NCBI GenBank assembly: GCA_902558705.1
Contig: CACEEW010000003.1
Coordinates: forward strand, 1 to 64,000
Direction of reading: 5' to 3'
DNA: 64,000 nucleotides
DNA from: an uncultured Pelagibacteraceae bacterium
GTDB lineage: Bacteria > Pseudomonadota > Alphaproteobacteria > Pelagibacterales > Pelagibacteraceae
In this document: positions 35,524 through 45,405 of the stretch, one piece after another
Layout of the letters: every line of letters begins with the position of its first letter
Position numbering within the stretch: position 1 is the first letter of the stretch
Notes under the pieces: model-generated
What the model was told of the DNA's origin: nothing
The model's input: only the letters and a program-made list of their open reading frames with translations
Database searches by the model: none
Made by a program: the position numbers and the translations under genes

Positions 35524-36186
35524 TTATTCCCCCAGAGCATCTTTTATAATTTTTAAATCAATTGATTTTTTTTTTTTTAAACTTACATCGTCGATCTTAT
35601 ATATGAAATCAATTATTTTTCCATATGATCTATCAATTCTTTTAATAATATAATGAATTAACTTTTTATCTAATGATATTTGACGATCAGATAAATTTTT
35701 TAAGATCAGTGCAAATATTAGTTCATCGTCAGGTTTTTCTATATTTTGTAAAAGAAAATTTTTTGATCTTGATTTTAAATCAACTAAATTAAAATCTACA
35801 TCTACTATTGGTTGATTAGAAGTTACAATTAGATATTTATTATCTTGTTCAATAATATTACAAAGTGCAAAAAATAAATCTTCTTTGATTTCTTTGTCTA
35901 AATTTTCTAAAACTATATTTTGATAACCTTTAATTTTTCTTAAATGATCATTGTTTATTAAGCTTGATTCTAATTTAATTCCATTAAACTTTTTTAAGAA
36001 AATATTTATTAAATGAGATTTACCAGAAAATTTTTCTCCACTTATATTTAAGAAATTTTTTTCCCATTTGGGCCACTTTTTTAATAAATCAAAAATATGT
36101 TTATTGCTTTTTGAAACATAAAAATCATCATCTGTAAAATTCTGATTATAATCAAATTTGATTATTTCTTGATTAAGATCTCTCAT
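35524..36186 (-). CDS. Hda-like DnaA-related AAA+ protein
   Basis: A 220-residue DnaA/Hda-family ATPase lacking the DnaA DNA-binding domain. Hda proteins bind the sliding clamp and promote hydrolysis of DnaA-ATP to stop re-initiation. The Walker A-like GEKFSGKSH is at 50-58, with a Walker B/sensor I region (IVLENLDKE, YLIVTSNQP) and an arginine-finger region (LKSRSK). I use the ATG at 36186 because it overlaps the DUF2066 stop as ATGA; an ATG four codons upstream (36198) is also possible. The purM/DUF2066/hda order is an alphaproteobacterial hallmark and supports the call despite strong divergence. Confidence 0.8.
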   Translation of the reverse strand: MRDLNQEIIKFDYNQNFTDDDFYVSKSNKHIFDLLKKWPKWEKNFLNISGEKFSGKSHLINIFLKKFNGIKLESSLINNDHLRKIKGYQNIVLENLDKEIKEDLFFALCNIIEQDNKYLIVTSNQPIVDVDFNLVDLKSRSKNFLLQNIEKPDDELIFALILKNLSDRQISLDKKLIHYIIKRIDRSYGKIIDFIYKIDDVSLKKKKSIDLKIIKDALGE

Positions 36187-37262
36187 TTTAAAACCCATAT
36201 TTTATTTTGAGTATTAAAGTTAAAATTTTGTTTTTCCATTGATTTTAAAAAATTATCTGGGGTGCCATTATATACAATTTGGTAGTATAAAAAATCTTTA
36301 TCAAATTTTGATATAAAATAGTCATAAATTAAATAAATTTCATTTAAAGTATCTTCTAAACGAGATATATTTGAATTATCTCTACCATTAACTTTAATAT
36401 AGATTGGTAATTTAATAGAAGTATTAATTTGATTAAAGTTTTTCCAATAATCTTCATACATTATCTTCAAACTTTTAGTTATAGAACCCAATTGATCTGT
36501 ATTGTTTATATCAATATTTGAAAATGATTGATTTATTAAAACAACTTTATCATTAACAGTAATCCTTGATAATATTCTTATAGTTTTATTATTTATAAAA
36601 ATCAAAGCAATAATAGAGTCATCTAAATAATATTTACTTGTTATTTCTTTAAAATCATATTGTTCGATAAAATCGTATTGCTTTTTAATCAAGTTTAAAT
36701 CTTCTAGGTCTTCTGTTGGTAAAATATATTCTATAAGATAAAAGCTTTCACTCTCATTGTTCCATTCATCATAAAATTTATTATTTGAAAATACTAATAA
36801 ATTTTCTTTATTCTCTTCAATTATAATTGGAATAAATAGAAAATTTTTCTTAATTGGAATGGAGGGGAAAATATTTTTTTTTTCTAAAAAATTTAGAATT
36901 TTTTTTTTATTAAAGGAGACCCCTAAATTAACATAATAAATTTCATCTATAAATTTTTCCTCTTTAATAGAAAAGGACTCAATCATACCTCTAATTTGAC
37001 GCAATTTTATCTTTTTTATAATTTTATGATCTGAAGAAACTGTAATTAATGAGATGAGCTCGGAGAAAGCTTTAACAAAACCCTCGTCAATTACCTTATT
37101 TTTATCAAAATTTATCTCAAAAGGCTTTGATACTTCTATATTCTTAATATTAAAAGATTTTGCGTAAACTTTATCTGTGGAAAAAAAAAATAAAATTAAA
37201 GATAGAAATAAAAAAAAAATATATAAGTTTTTTGAATGTTTTTTTATAAATCTATTTATCAT
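36183..37262 (-). CDS. DUF2066-domain protein with N-terminal membrane anchor
   Basis: A 359-residue protein with one N-terminal hydrophobic segment (about residues 11-34, KNLYIFFLFLSLILFFF) as signal or anchor and a periplasmic domain of the DUF2066 type. The family is poorly understood. The sequence is strongly diverged and Asn/Ile/Lys-rich; recognition depends on the FVKAFSELISLIT-type start of the domain and on its place between purM and the hda-like gene, the same as in other alphaproteobacteria. Only 11 bases separate it from the divergent purM. Confidence 0.7.
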   Translation of the reverse strand: MINRFIKKHSKNLYIFFLFLSLILFFFSTDKVYAKSFNIKNIEVSKPFEINFDKNKVIDEGFVKAFSELISLITVSSDHKIIKKIKLRQIRGMIESFSIKEEKFIDEIYYVNLGVSFNKKKILNFLEKKNIFPSIPIKKNFLFIPIIIEENKENLLVFSNNKFYDEWNNESESFYLIEYILPTEDLEDLNLIKKQYDFIEQYDFKEITSKYYLDDSIIALIFINNKTIRILSRITVNDKVVLINQSFSNIDINNTDQLGSITKSLKIMYEDYWKNFNQINTSIKLPIYIKVNGRDNSNISRLEDTLNEIYLIYDYFISKFDKDFLYYQIVYNGTPDNFLKSMEKQNFNFNTQNKIWVLK

Positions 37263-37273
37263 ATCTTATAATA

Positions 37274-38302
37274 ATGAATAAAAATGTATTTACATATAAA
37301 AAAAGTGGTGTTGATATAAATGCTGCAGAGAAGTTTGTTAAGTTCATTGCTGCTATCTCATCAAAAAAAAAAGGCAAAAAAAAGTTTAATAATATTGGAG
37401 GTTTTGGATCTTTATCTAACATACCGAATAATATAAAAGATCCAAAAATTGTTGCATGTACAGATGGTGTTGGTACTAAAATTGAGATAGCAAATACTAT
37501 CAATAAATTTGACACTATTGGGATTGATTTGGTTGCCATGAGTGTTAATGACTTAATTGTTCAAGGTGCAAGACCTCTTTTATTTTTAGACTATATATCA
37601 ATTAATAAAATAAATTTACCAAAGTTAAAATCAATTATTAGGGGTATTGTAAAGGGATGTAAAATTTCTGAATGTAGTCTAGTTGGAGGAGAAACCGCAG
37701 AAATGCCTGGAACATATGAAAAAGGTAAATTTGACATAGCTGGTTTTGCCGTAGGTGTCGTTGATAAGAAAAAAATTTTGAATAAAAAAAAAATCAAAAA
37801 TAATGACCTTATTTTAGCTGTTCCATCCAGTGGTCTTCATTCAAATGGATATTCTCTAGTAAGAAATATTATAAGTAAAAGAAAAATAAATATTAAAAAA
37901 AATATTTTTTTAAAAAAAGAATTAATTAAACCAACTAAAATTTATGTAAAAGAAGTATTAAACCTAATAGATAAAAAATTTTTAAATGGTTGTGCCAATA
38001 TTACAGGAGGTGGGTTACCTGATAATATTAAAAGAATAATTCCTGAAAGATATTGTGCTGAAATAGATTTGAATAAAATTAAACCACTAAAAATATTTAA
38101 ATGGTTAAAAAAAAATAATATTGAAGAGAATGAAATGTTGAAAACATTTAACTGTGGAGTTGGATTTTGTTTGGTAATAAATCCAAAAAATTTGAATAAG
38201 ATAAATAAGTATTTTTCTAAAAATTATAAACCTTATGTGATAGGAAAAATAGTTAAAAGAACTAATAAAGTAAAATTAAATGGTAAAATTAAATGGTTCT
38301 AA
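37274..38302 (+). CDS. purM: Phosphoribosylformylglycinamidine cyclo-ligase (AIR synthase)
   Basis: Fifth step of purine synthesis, ATP-dependent closure of the imidazole ring to AIR. The 342-residue length is standard. Signatures: FGSLSNIPN-type N-terminus, ACTDGVGTKIEIA with the ATP site, MSVNDLIVQGARPLLFLDYI, GGETAEMPGTY and HSNGYSLVR. It overlaps purN by 23 bases on the plus strand, a tight two-gene purine operon. purF lies 18 kb to the right. Confidence 0.97.
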   Translation: MNKNVFTYKKSGVDINAAEKFVKFIAAISSKKKGKKKFNNIGGFGSLSNIPNNIKDPKIVACTDGVGTKIEIANTINKFDTIGIDLVAMSVNDLIVQGARPLLFLDYISINKINLPKLKSIIRGIVKGCKISECSLVGGETAEMPGTYEKGKFDIAGFAVGVVDKKKILNKKKIKNNDLILAVPSSGLHSNGYSLVRNIISKRKINIKKNIFLKKELIKPTKIYVKEVLNLIDKKFLNGCANITGGGLPDNIKRIIPERYCAEIDLNKIKPLKIFKWLKKNNIEENEMLKTFNCGVGFCLVINPKNLNKINKYFSKNYKPYVIGKIVKRTNKVKLNGKIKWF

Positions 38303-38864
38303 TAAAATAAAAACAGCAGTTTTTATTTCTGGAACAGGCAGTAATCTAAAAAATCTAATTCAATTTTCATTTTTAAATAAATCACCTATCAAAATAAGTT
38401 TAATTGTTTCAAGCAATAAAAGAGCAAAAGGTCTTAGTTTTGCAGATAAATATAAAATTAATAGAAAAATTTATGATTTTAATAATAAAAAAAAATCAGA
38501 AAGTTTAACACTTAAACAATTAAAGATGAATAATATTAGTTTAATCTGTCTAGCAGGTTTTATGAAAATTTTATCACCTAATTTTATTAAAAAGTTTAAA
38601 GGTATAATTTTGAATATTCATCCCTCTTTATTACCAAAATATAAAGGACTTAATACTCATACACGAGTGCTACAAAATAAAGAAAAATATTCTGGATGCA
38701 CAGTGCACTACGTCAATTCAAAATTAGACTCAGGAAAAATAATCTTACAAGCAAAAGTGAAAATATCAAAAAAAGATACATCTTCATCTTTAAAAAAAAA
38801 GATCTTAAAACAAGAGCATCTTTTATACCGCAAAGCTATAAAGAAGGTGTTTTTTAGTCTTTAA
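38280..38864 (+). CDS. purN: Phosphoribosylglycinamide formyltransferase
   Basis: Transfers formyl from 10-formyl-tetrahydrofolate to GAR in purine synthesis; 194 residues. The N-terminal FISGTGSNLKNL loop, active-site block KGIILNIHPSLLPKYKG (with catalytic Asn and His) and the later HYVNSKLDSGKII with the catalytic Asp identify it. The only plausible start, at 38280, is 23 bases inside purM, so its ribosomes probably come from purM. It ends 11 bases inside the convergent ndk gene. Confidence 0.96.
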   Translation: MVKLNGSNKIKTAVFISGTGSNLKNLIQFSFLNKSPIKISLIVSSNKRAKGLSFADKYKINRKIYDFNNKKKSESLTLKQLKMNNISLICLAGFMKILSPNFIKKFKGIILNIHPSLLPKYKGLNTHTRVLQNKEKYSGCTVHYVNSKLDSGKIILQAKVKISKKDTSSSLKKKILKQEHLLYRKAIKKVFFSL

Positions 38865-39264
38865 AAAAAAAATTAATTTCAATTTTGGCGTTTTCAATAC
38901 TATCCGAACCATGTACTGAGTTTTTATCAATGGAAATACCATATTTTTTTCTAATGGTACCATCTTCAGCATCTTTTGGGTTGGTTGCTCCCATTAATTC
39001 TCTATTTCCAAGGACTGCATTTTCTTTTTCAAGAACCATTACAATAATAGGTCCAGAAGAAAGATAGGCACATAAGTCATTGTAAAATGGTTTTGTTTCA
39101 TGCACTTTGTAAAAACTCTCAGCTTCAGATTTCTCTATTTTGATTTTTTTTGCTTTAATTATCTGAAATCCTTTTTCCTTAAACACTTGTTTAATTTCGT
39201 TTTCTAAGTTTCTTTCTACTGCATCAGGTTTTATAATTGATAAAGTTTGCTCTATGTTACTCAT
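38854..39264 (-). CDS. ndk: Nucleoside diphosphate kinase
   Basis: Balances NTP pools by moving the gamma-phosphate through a phospho-histidine. The 136-residue length is usual. The active-site His118 is in NSVHGSDS; the N-terminal QTLSIIKPDAV and central GNRELMGATNPKDA motifs are complete. The start overlaps the pepA stop by 8 bases, so it may be read with pepA. Confidence 0.97.
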   Translation of the reverse strand: MSNIEQTLSIIKPDAVERNLENEIKQVFKEKGFQIIKAKKIKIEKSEAESFYKVHETKPFYNDLCAYLSSGPIIVMVLEKENAVLGNRELMGATNPKDAEDGTIRKKYGISIDKNSVHGSDSIENAKIEINFFFKD

Positions 39265-40714
39265 AATTATCTTCTATTAGTTGATTTAATAACCTAACAC
39301 CATAACCTGTAGCTCCTCCTGAATTTAATGCTCCTCCATATTTTGAGAAGGCCATTCCTGCAATATCTAAATGGGCCCATGGAGTTTTGTTTAAAATAAA
39401 TCTTTGTAAAAACTGTGCTGCAGTTGTAGATCCAGCTCCTCCTACATAATTAATATTTTGCATGTCAGCATTTTTAGAGTCAATTAATTTATCAAAGTTT
39501 TTATGTAAAGGCATTCTCCATAATTTTTCCTCAACTTTTTCTCCTGCTTCAAGTAATTGATTAGACAGTTTATCATTGTTTGAAAAAAGTCCAGCATACT
39601 CAGATCCAAGAGAAACAATTATAGCTCCTGTTAAAGTTGCTAAGTCCACCATAAACTTAGGTTTAAATTTTTTTTCGGTAAAAGTTAGTGCATCAGCTAA
39701 AACTAATCTTCCTTCAGCATCTGTATTTAAAACTTCGATAGTTTTACCGCTATAAGATTTAACTATATCCCCAGGTCTTTGTGCGTTTCCACTTACCATA
39801 TTCTCAACTAAACCTACAACTCCAACTGCATTAACTTTAGCTTTTCTTAAAGCTAAATTTTTCATTAAACCAACTACAGTTGCAGAACCAGCCATATCGT
39901 AAGTCATGTCTTCCATAAATTTTGCTGGTTTAAGAGAATAACCACCTGTATCGAAACATACTCCTTTTCCAACAAAGGCTAAGGGTTTAGAATTATTTTT
40001 TGCCCCTTTCCATTCAATAGTTACAAGATATGATCCTCTAATACTTCCTTGGCCAACACCAAGTAAAGCGTTCATTCCAAGTTTCTTTAATTTTTTATCA
40101 TCATATATACTTACTTTTAAACCATTCTTTTTTAAAGATTTTAATCTTTTGGCATATTCATCAGGATGCAAAACATTTCCTGGTTCAGAAACTAAGTCTC
40201 TTGTATAAAAAGTTCCTTCCTCTAAAGCTTTAAATTTTAATTGATCTTTCACAGACACTTTATTTTTATTTCCTGTAACATTAATAGAGATATGGTTTCT
40301 TTTCTTCTTTGTTTTATAAACATTAAATTCATAAGATTTCAATTTTAGTCCATGTAAAAAGTACCCAACAAAGTTATTAATTTTACTGTTTATAGTATCT
40401 GAGTTTATCACATAGTCATTCTTCTTGTCATAATCTATATAACTATGAAATTTTGCTCCTAAACTTTCGACATCAGAAGATTTTAAATTTTTTTTTATTG
40501 AGATTAAAAAAATAGTTTTTTTTGAGTTTATTTCAAAAAATAGTAAATTTTTTTTCAAATCACTTGTTTTTAGTAAATCTAACAAGTATGAAAATTCATT
40601 ATTTGAAATAAATTTCTTGATGTTTCTAATATTAAAGTTTTCATCAACAAACAAGACAGGGTTACCTGAAGGGCTCTTTTGGCCTTTATTTTTATAATTA
40701 ATTTGAATAGTCAT
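39257..40714 (-). CDS. pepA: Leucyl aminopeptidase, family M17
   Basis: Cytosolic dinuclear-metal aminopeptidase, 485 residues from the ATG at 40714. A further in-frame ATG at 40816 would add 34 hydrophobic residues overlapping the divergent lptF gene and is unlikely. The metal site is readable in VGKGVCFDTGGYSLKP (Lys and Asp), the downstream DMAGSATVVG, and the family signature NTDAEGRLVLADAL. In some proteobacteria PepA also binds DNA, but nothing here points to that. It is divergent from lptF with 61 bases between, the order usual in proteobacteria. Confidence 0.95.
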   Translation of the reverse strand: MTIQINYKNKGQKSPSGNPVLFVDENFNIRNIKKFISNNEFSYLLDLLKTSDLKKNLLFFEINSKKTIFLISIKKNLKSSDVESLGAKFHSYIDYDKKNDYVINSDTINSKINNFVGYFLHGLKLKSYEFNVYKTKKKRNHISINVTGNKNKVSVKDQLKFKALEEGTFYTRDLVSEPGNVLHPDEYAKRLKSLKKNGLKVSIYDDKKLKKLGMNALLGVGQGSIRGSYLVTIEWKGAKNNSKPLAFVGKGVCFDTGGYSLKPAKFMEDMTYDMAGSATVVGLMKNLALRKAKVNAVGVVGLVENMVSGNAQRPGDIVKSYSGKTIEVLNTDAEGRLVLADALTFTEKKFKPKFMVDLATLTGAIIVSLGSEYAGLFSNNDKLSNQLLEAGEKVEEKLWRMPLHKNFDKLIDSKNADMQNINYVGGAGSTTAAQFLQRFILNKTPWAHLDIAGMAFSKYGGALNSGGATGYGVRLLNQLIEDNYE

Positions 40715-40775
40715 AAATTTTAAATACACTCTATACGTGTTCGATGCTATATATGTATAAAATTTAAATATTTCA

Positions 40776-41909
40776 ATGAAAAAAATATTATTTAGAAAAT
40801 TATTATCAGATTGCACTCTTTTTTTTCTAATAAGCCTTTTTTCAACTAGTATTATTATTTGGGTTTTTCAGGCAGTAAATTTTCTAGATATAATTGTAGA
40901 GGATGGAAGGAATTACGTTGTCTATTTGAATTTTTCATTACTAAATTTCCCAAAAATTATGACTAAATTGATACCTTTTATATTATTTTTTAGTTTTGTT
41001 TATACAATCACAAAATATGAGATAAAAAATGAATTAATAATTTTTTGGAATTTTGGAATAAATAAAATAGAATTTATTAATTTTTTTCTAAAACTTTCGA
41101 TTATAATAACTGTAGTTCAAATTTTTCTTACTGCTTCAATAGTTCCAAAAACTCAAGATTTGGCTAGATCGTTTTTGAGAACATCATCAGTTAACTTTTT
41201 AGAAAACTTTGTGAAACCAAAAGTTTTTAATGATGCTATTAAGGGTTTAACTATTTATAGCAATTCAAAAGATAAAGATGGTAATCTTAAAGAAATATAT
41301 CTCAAAAAGGGGTCAGGTGATTTTCAAATAACTTATGCAAAAAAAGGTAATTTTAAACAAGCAGGTAATTCTCAAATTTTAGAACTGTATTCAGGTGAAA
41401 CTATAAGTATTATCAATAATAAAATTACAAGCTTTAAATTTTCTAAATCAGATTTTAATTTAAGTAGCTTAGAAGACAACACTACCACTTACAAAAAAAC
41501 TCAAGAGGTAGATACGGTAGATCTTTTTAAATGCTATCATAATTTAATGAAACTTAATATTTTACAAATAGATAAAAACTTTCAGGTAGAAAATTGTAAA
41601 GAGGAAAATATGAATAATATTTTAAAAGAGTTATATAAAAGGATTATAATTCCATTTTATATTCCTGTTTTGATTCTTATTTCTTTGTTGCTTATTATTA
41701 GATCTAAAGAAAATACCAATTATACTAAATATCGTCTTTTAATATTTTCTATTGGTTTATGTGCGATAGTTATATCAGAAATGACTATTAGACTTATTAA
41801 TGAAGATTTTTTTAGAAATTTAAAAATTATTGTTATTCCCTTTTTTTCTTTAATATCACTTTATTTCCTATTTTTAATAAAATTTAAATTTATAAAAACT
41901 TCAAAATGA
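40776..41909 (+). CDS. lptF: LPS export permease LptF
   Basis: Inner-membrane subunit of the LptB2FGC complex that extracts lipopolysaccharide and pushes it across the periplasm. It has 377 residues and the LptF/LptG layout: three N-terminal helices (about 10-35, 55-80, 100-120), a periplasmic beta-jellyroll (about 130-280) and three C-terminal helices. The TASIVPKTQDLARSFLR region is typical of LptF. It overlaps lptG by 4 bases and begins a six-gene operon. lptB, lptA and lptC are not in the window. Confidence 0.9.
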   Translation: MKKILFRKLLSDCTLFFLISLFSTSIIIWVFQAVNFLDIIVEDGRNYVVYLNFSLLNFPKIMTKLIPFILFFSFVYTITKYEIKNELIIFWNFGINKIEFINFFLKLSIIITVVQIFLTASIVPKTQDLARSFLRTSSVNFLENFVKPKVFNDAIKGLTIYSNSKDKDGNLKEIYLKKGSGDFQITYAKKGNFKQAGNSQILELYSGETISIINNKITSFKFSKSDFNLSSLEDNTTTYKKTQEVDTVDLFKCYHNLMKLNILQIDKNFQVENCKEENMNNILKELYKRIIIPFYIPVLILISLLLIIRSKENTNYTKYRLLIFSIGLCAIVISEMTIRLINEDFFRNLKIIVIPFFSLISLYFLFLIKFKFIKTSK

Positions 41910-42979
41910 AAACATACATTCAATTTATTTTGAGAATTTATATGACCGCTTTAATCAACATTTTTTTGATTTTTTTCAGCTTAATATTTATTCTTAATTT
42001 ATTAACCGAATTAGAATTTTTTAAAGAAATAGAGGTAAGTTCTTTTTATCCACTTTATTTATCATTAATAAATACTCCAATGTTTGTATTTGAAATGTTT
42101 CCATTTATATTTTTGATTTCTACACAAGTTTTTTTTAATAATTTGTTTAATAATAATGAAATGAATATATTAAAATATTCAGGATTAAAGAATTCAAAAA
42201 TTTTTTCAATTTTAAGTATTACAACTTTTTTATTAGGAATATTTATTGTGTTCATTTTTTATAATTTTTCGTCTAATTTGAAATATTTTTATTTAGGATT
42301 AAAGTCTAATTATACCACAAACGATCAGTATCTAGCAGTTATTACAAAAAATGGCCTTTGGATAAAAGATACTAATGATAACAAAACACTTATGATTAAT
42401 GCTGCCAAAATAGATAAAAACGAACTACAGAATGCTTTTATTTCAGAATTTAATAGTAACTATGAAATTATAAGAACTATTAAAAGTAACAAAATAGATA
42501 TTACTAAAAAAGAATGGGTTATAAAAAATGCTGAAATATTTATAGAGAACAATAAGATTGATGAAGAAAAACTATATATAAAAACAAATTATGACTACGA
42601 AATAATTCAAAATTTATTTTCTAATATGTCTTCCCTATCAGTTTTTGAACTATTAGAAATGAGAAATAATTATAAAAAACTAAATTATTCTTTGACTGAA
42701 GTTGATCTTCAATTAATAAAGTTAATTTCTTATCCTATTTTTTTTGTATTGATGGTTGTATTTTCAGGAATAATCATGATGAATACTAAAAGCTTTAAAA
42801 GTAAAAATTTAAAAATTACAATAGGATTTTTTTTTTCAGTAATAATTTATTATATAAATAATTTTTTTTATGTTCTTGGAAACACTGAAAAGATTAGTAT
42901 ATTGACTGCAATAACTCTACCATTATTAGTTTTTGCTTTAATCAATTTAATACTTTTAAAAAATTTAAATGTTAAATAA
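41906..42979 (+). CDS. lptG: LPS export permease LptG
   Basis: Second transmembrane subunit of the LPS exporter, pairing with LptF; 357 residues with the same three-helix, periplasmic-domain, three-helix plan. The N-terminal FEMFPFIFLISTQVFFNNL and the later NNEMNILKYSGLK (the LptB-coupling region with a conserved Glu-x-x-x-x-x-x-x-Gly pattern) fit. It overlaps lptF by 4 bases and lptD by 11 bases. Assignment of F versus G follows gene order. Confidence 0.88.
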   Translation: MKTYIQFILRIYMTALINIFLIFFSLIFILNLLTELEFFKEIEVSSFYPLYLSLINTPMFVFEMFPFIFLISTQVFFNNLFNNNEMNILKYSGLKNSKIFSILSITTFLLGIFIVFIFYNFSSNLKYFYLGLKSNYTTNDQYLAVITKNGLWIKDTNDNKTLMINAAKIDKNELQNAFISEFNSNYEIIRTIKSNKIDITKKEWVIKNAEIFIENNKIDEEKLYIKTNYDYEIIQNLFSNMSSLSVFELLEMRNNYKKLNYSLTEVDLQLIKLISYPIFFVLMVVFSGIIMMNTKSFKSKNLKITIGFFFSVIIYYINNFFYVLGNTEKISILTAITLPLLVFALINLILLKNLNVK

Positions 42980-45401
42980 ATTAATAATTATTTTAGTTAT
43001 CATTTTAAGTAATTTTTTTTTATATAAAGCTTATTCTGATGATCAAATAAATTTTGATGTATCTCAAATAGAAGTTCTTGAGGAAGGTGACAAAATTATT
43101 GGAAAAAAAAGAGGTAAAATTACAACAAATGATGGAGTTATAATAAATGCAGATGAATTTGAATATGATAAAATTAAAAATATCTTAAAAGCTAAGGGCA
43201 ATATAACTGTAAATGATGAAGCTAATGATTATATCATTAATTCAGAAAATATTTTATATTCAATAGATCAAGAAAAAATTCAGATAAAAGGTAGATCTAG
43301 TTCTTTAATATTTTCAAATTACAATTTTAAGTCTGAAGACCTAATTATTTTAAGAGATAAATCAATATTAGAGTCTAATAAACCAACTACAATTATAGAT
43401 AAAAAAAACCAAACACTTTATGAAATAGATAAATTTAGGTATTCTATAAAAGATGAAATTTTAAAAGGAAATAAAATATTTATAAATACTAAATTTAATC
43501 AACCTTTTAGTGATAAATATTTTTTTAAAAATGGAATTTTTAATTTAAAGGATCAAAGTTACATTGCTAAGGACATTGATATTAATTTAAAAAAAGATAT
43601 TTTTGGTAATAAAAAAAATGATCCAAGATTTAAAGGTATTTCATCCTCTAGTAAAAATGGTGTAACAACAATTGAAAAAGGAATTTTCACTAGTTGTAAA
43701 AAAAATGATAAATGTCCACCCTGGTCAGTTCAAGCAAACAAAATTACATACGATAAAAATAAAAAACAAATTTTATACGATAATGCACTTATAAAAGTTT
43801 ATGATATTCCTATAATATATTTTCCAAAATTTTTTCATCCTGGCCCTTCAGTTAAAAGACAATCAGGTCTTTTGACACCTCATATTAATAATTCAAACAT
43901 TCTAGGTTCTTCATTGCAGATTCCTTATTTTCATGTCCTGTCAGACAATAAGGATTTTACTTTTAAGCCTACATTTTTTGATAAAGATATTTTCATGATA
44001 CAGAATGAATATAGACAACAAAATAAAAAATCTTTTTTTATTACCGATTTCAATATTACTGATGGGTATAAATCCAAAAGTGCTCAGAAAGAAAATACTT
44101 TAATACATTTTTTTTCAAAATATGAATCTGACTTAGATTTTGAAAATTTCATAGAGAGTTCTTTAAATATTTCCTATCAAAAAGTAAATAATGACACCTA
44201 TCTAAAAATTTTTGATACTAATATTGTGGAAACTGAACTTAAACCAGAAAACTTTGATACCTTAACATCTGATATAGAGTTAGATTTAGAGCACGAAAAA
44301 TTTAATCTCACAACGGGTTTTACTGCTTATGAAGATTTATCTAAACCAAATAGTGATCGTTATCAGTTCATATTACCTTATTATAATTTTTCAAAAAATA
44401 TCTTTGATAATAATAACTTTGGTTCTTTTGACTTTGTTTCTCTTGGAGATAATATTTTAAAAGACACTAATAGTTTAAGATCCAGAATGATTAACAATCT
44501 TAATATACAAAGTTTTAATTTTATTTCAGATAAAGGATTTAAAAATAATTTGAATTACTATTTGAAGAATACAATTACTGCTGGAAAAAATAATGTAGAG
44601 TATGACTCAAGCCCTGAGGTTAAATTTTCAAATATAATTGAAATGCAATCAAGTTTTCCATTAATAAAAGTGAGTGAAAACTATTCAAACTATATAAATC
44701 CAAAATTATCTTTAAGAATGAATCCTTCTAGTATGAAATTTTATGGAGATGAAAAAAGAAAAATTAACAATGATAATATTTTTAACATTAATCGACTTGG
44801 TTTAATAGATACTCTTGAAACTGGTCAAAATCTTACTTTAGGAATTGATTATAAGAAAGAAAAATTAGATAATATTAATAAATTCTTTGAGGCAAAACTT
44901 GGAACTGTTTTAAGGAGAAAAGAAAATAAAGATATACCCACTAGTAGTACAATAAATAAGAAAAAGTCAAATTATTTTGGAAAAATAAAAAATAACTTTA
45001 ATGAAAATATACTTTTAGATTATGAATTTTCAGTTGATAATAATCTTAATCATGTCGAGTACAATTCTCTTGGAACAACCATTACAAAAAACAGATTTGT
45101 TACGACTTTTGATTTCATTGAAGAAAATGGTGCAATTGGAAATAAAAATATTTTAGAGAATACCACATCTTTTAATTTTGATGATCAAAATTTTGTAACT
45201 TTTAGAACTAGAAAAAATAGAGAAATAGATCTAACTGAATACTATAATTTTATATATGAATATAAAAACGATTGTCTTGTTGCAGGATTAAAATATAAAA
45301 AAACTTATTATAATGATAGAGATTTAGAACCTACAGAGGATTTTATGTTAAGTATAACACTAATACCAATGACATCTATAGAACAAAAAATTTCAGATTA
45401 A
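42969..45401 (+). CDS. lptD: Outer-membrane LPS assembly protein LptD
   Basis: Outer-membrane beta-barrel that inserts LPS into the outer leaflet. It has 810 residues: a signal peptide (about 1-22), an LptA-like periplasmic jellyroll (about 25-190, with the ADEFEYDKIKNILKAKGNI repeat-type strand), a conserved link with two Cys (TSCKKNDKCPPW, around 240), then a long Asn/Lys/Phe-rich barrel and the C-terminal YEYKNDCLVAGLKYKKTYY. The Cys in both halves could make the disulfide known to tie the barrel to the jellyroll. The barrel is strongly diverged. Confidence 0.9.
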   Translation: MLNKLIIILVIILSNFFLYKAYSDDQINFDVSQIEVLEEGDKIIGKKRGKITTNDGVIINADEFEYDKIKNILKAKGNITVNDEANDYIINSENILYSIDQEKIQIKGRSSSLIFSNYNFKSEDLIILRDKSILESNKPTTIIDKKNQTLYEIDKFRYSIKDEILKGNKIFINTKFNQPFSDKYFFKNGIFNLKDQSYIAKDIDINLKKDIFGNKKNDPRFKGISSSSKNGVTTIEKGIFTSCKKNDKCPPWSVQANKITYDKNKKQILYDNALIKVYDIPIIYFPKFFHPGPSVKRQSGLLTPHINNSNILGSSLQIPYFHVLSDNKDFTFKPTFFDKDIFMIQNEYRQQNKKSFFITDFNITDGYKSKSAQKENTLIHFFSKYESDLDFENFIESSLNISYQKVNNDTYLKIFDTNIVETELKPENFDTLTSDIELDLEHEKFNLTTGFTAYEDLSKPNSDRYQFILPYYNFSKNIFDNNNFGSFDFVSLGDNILKDTNSLRSRMINNLNIQSFNFISDKGFKNNLNYYLKNTITAGKNNVEYDSSPEVKFSNIIEMQSSFPLIKVSENYSNYINPKLSLRMNPSSMKFYGDEKRKINNDNIFNINRLGLIDTLETGQNLTLGIDYKKEKLDNINKFFEAKLGTVLRRKENKDIPTSSTINKKKSNYFGKIKNNFNENILLDYEFSVDNNLNHVEYNSLGTTITKNRFVTTFDFIEENGAIGNKNILENTTSFNFDDQNFVTFRTRKNREIDLTEYYNFIYEYKNDCLVAGLKYKKTYYNDRDLEPTEDFMLSITLIPMTSIEQKISD

Positions 45402-45405
45402 TTTT

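Noticed and set aside
40715-40816. Longer N-terminus for pepA from an ATG at 40816
   Set aside because: The extra 34 residues are hydrophobic, not part of the family, and overlap the start of lptF.
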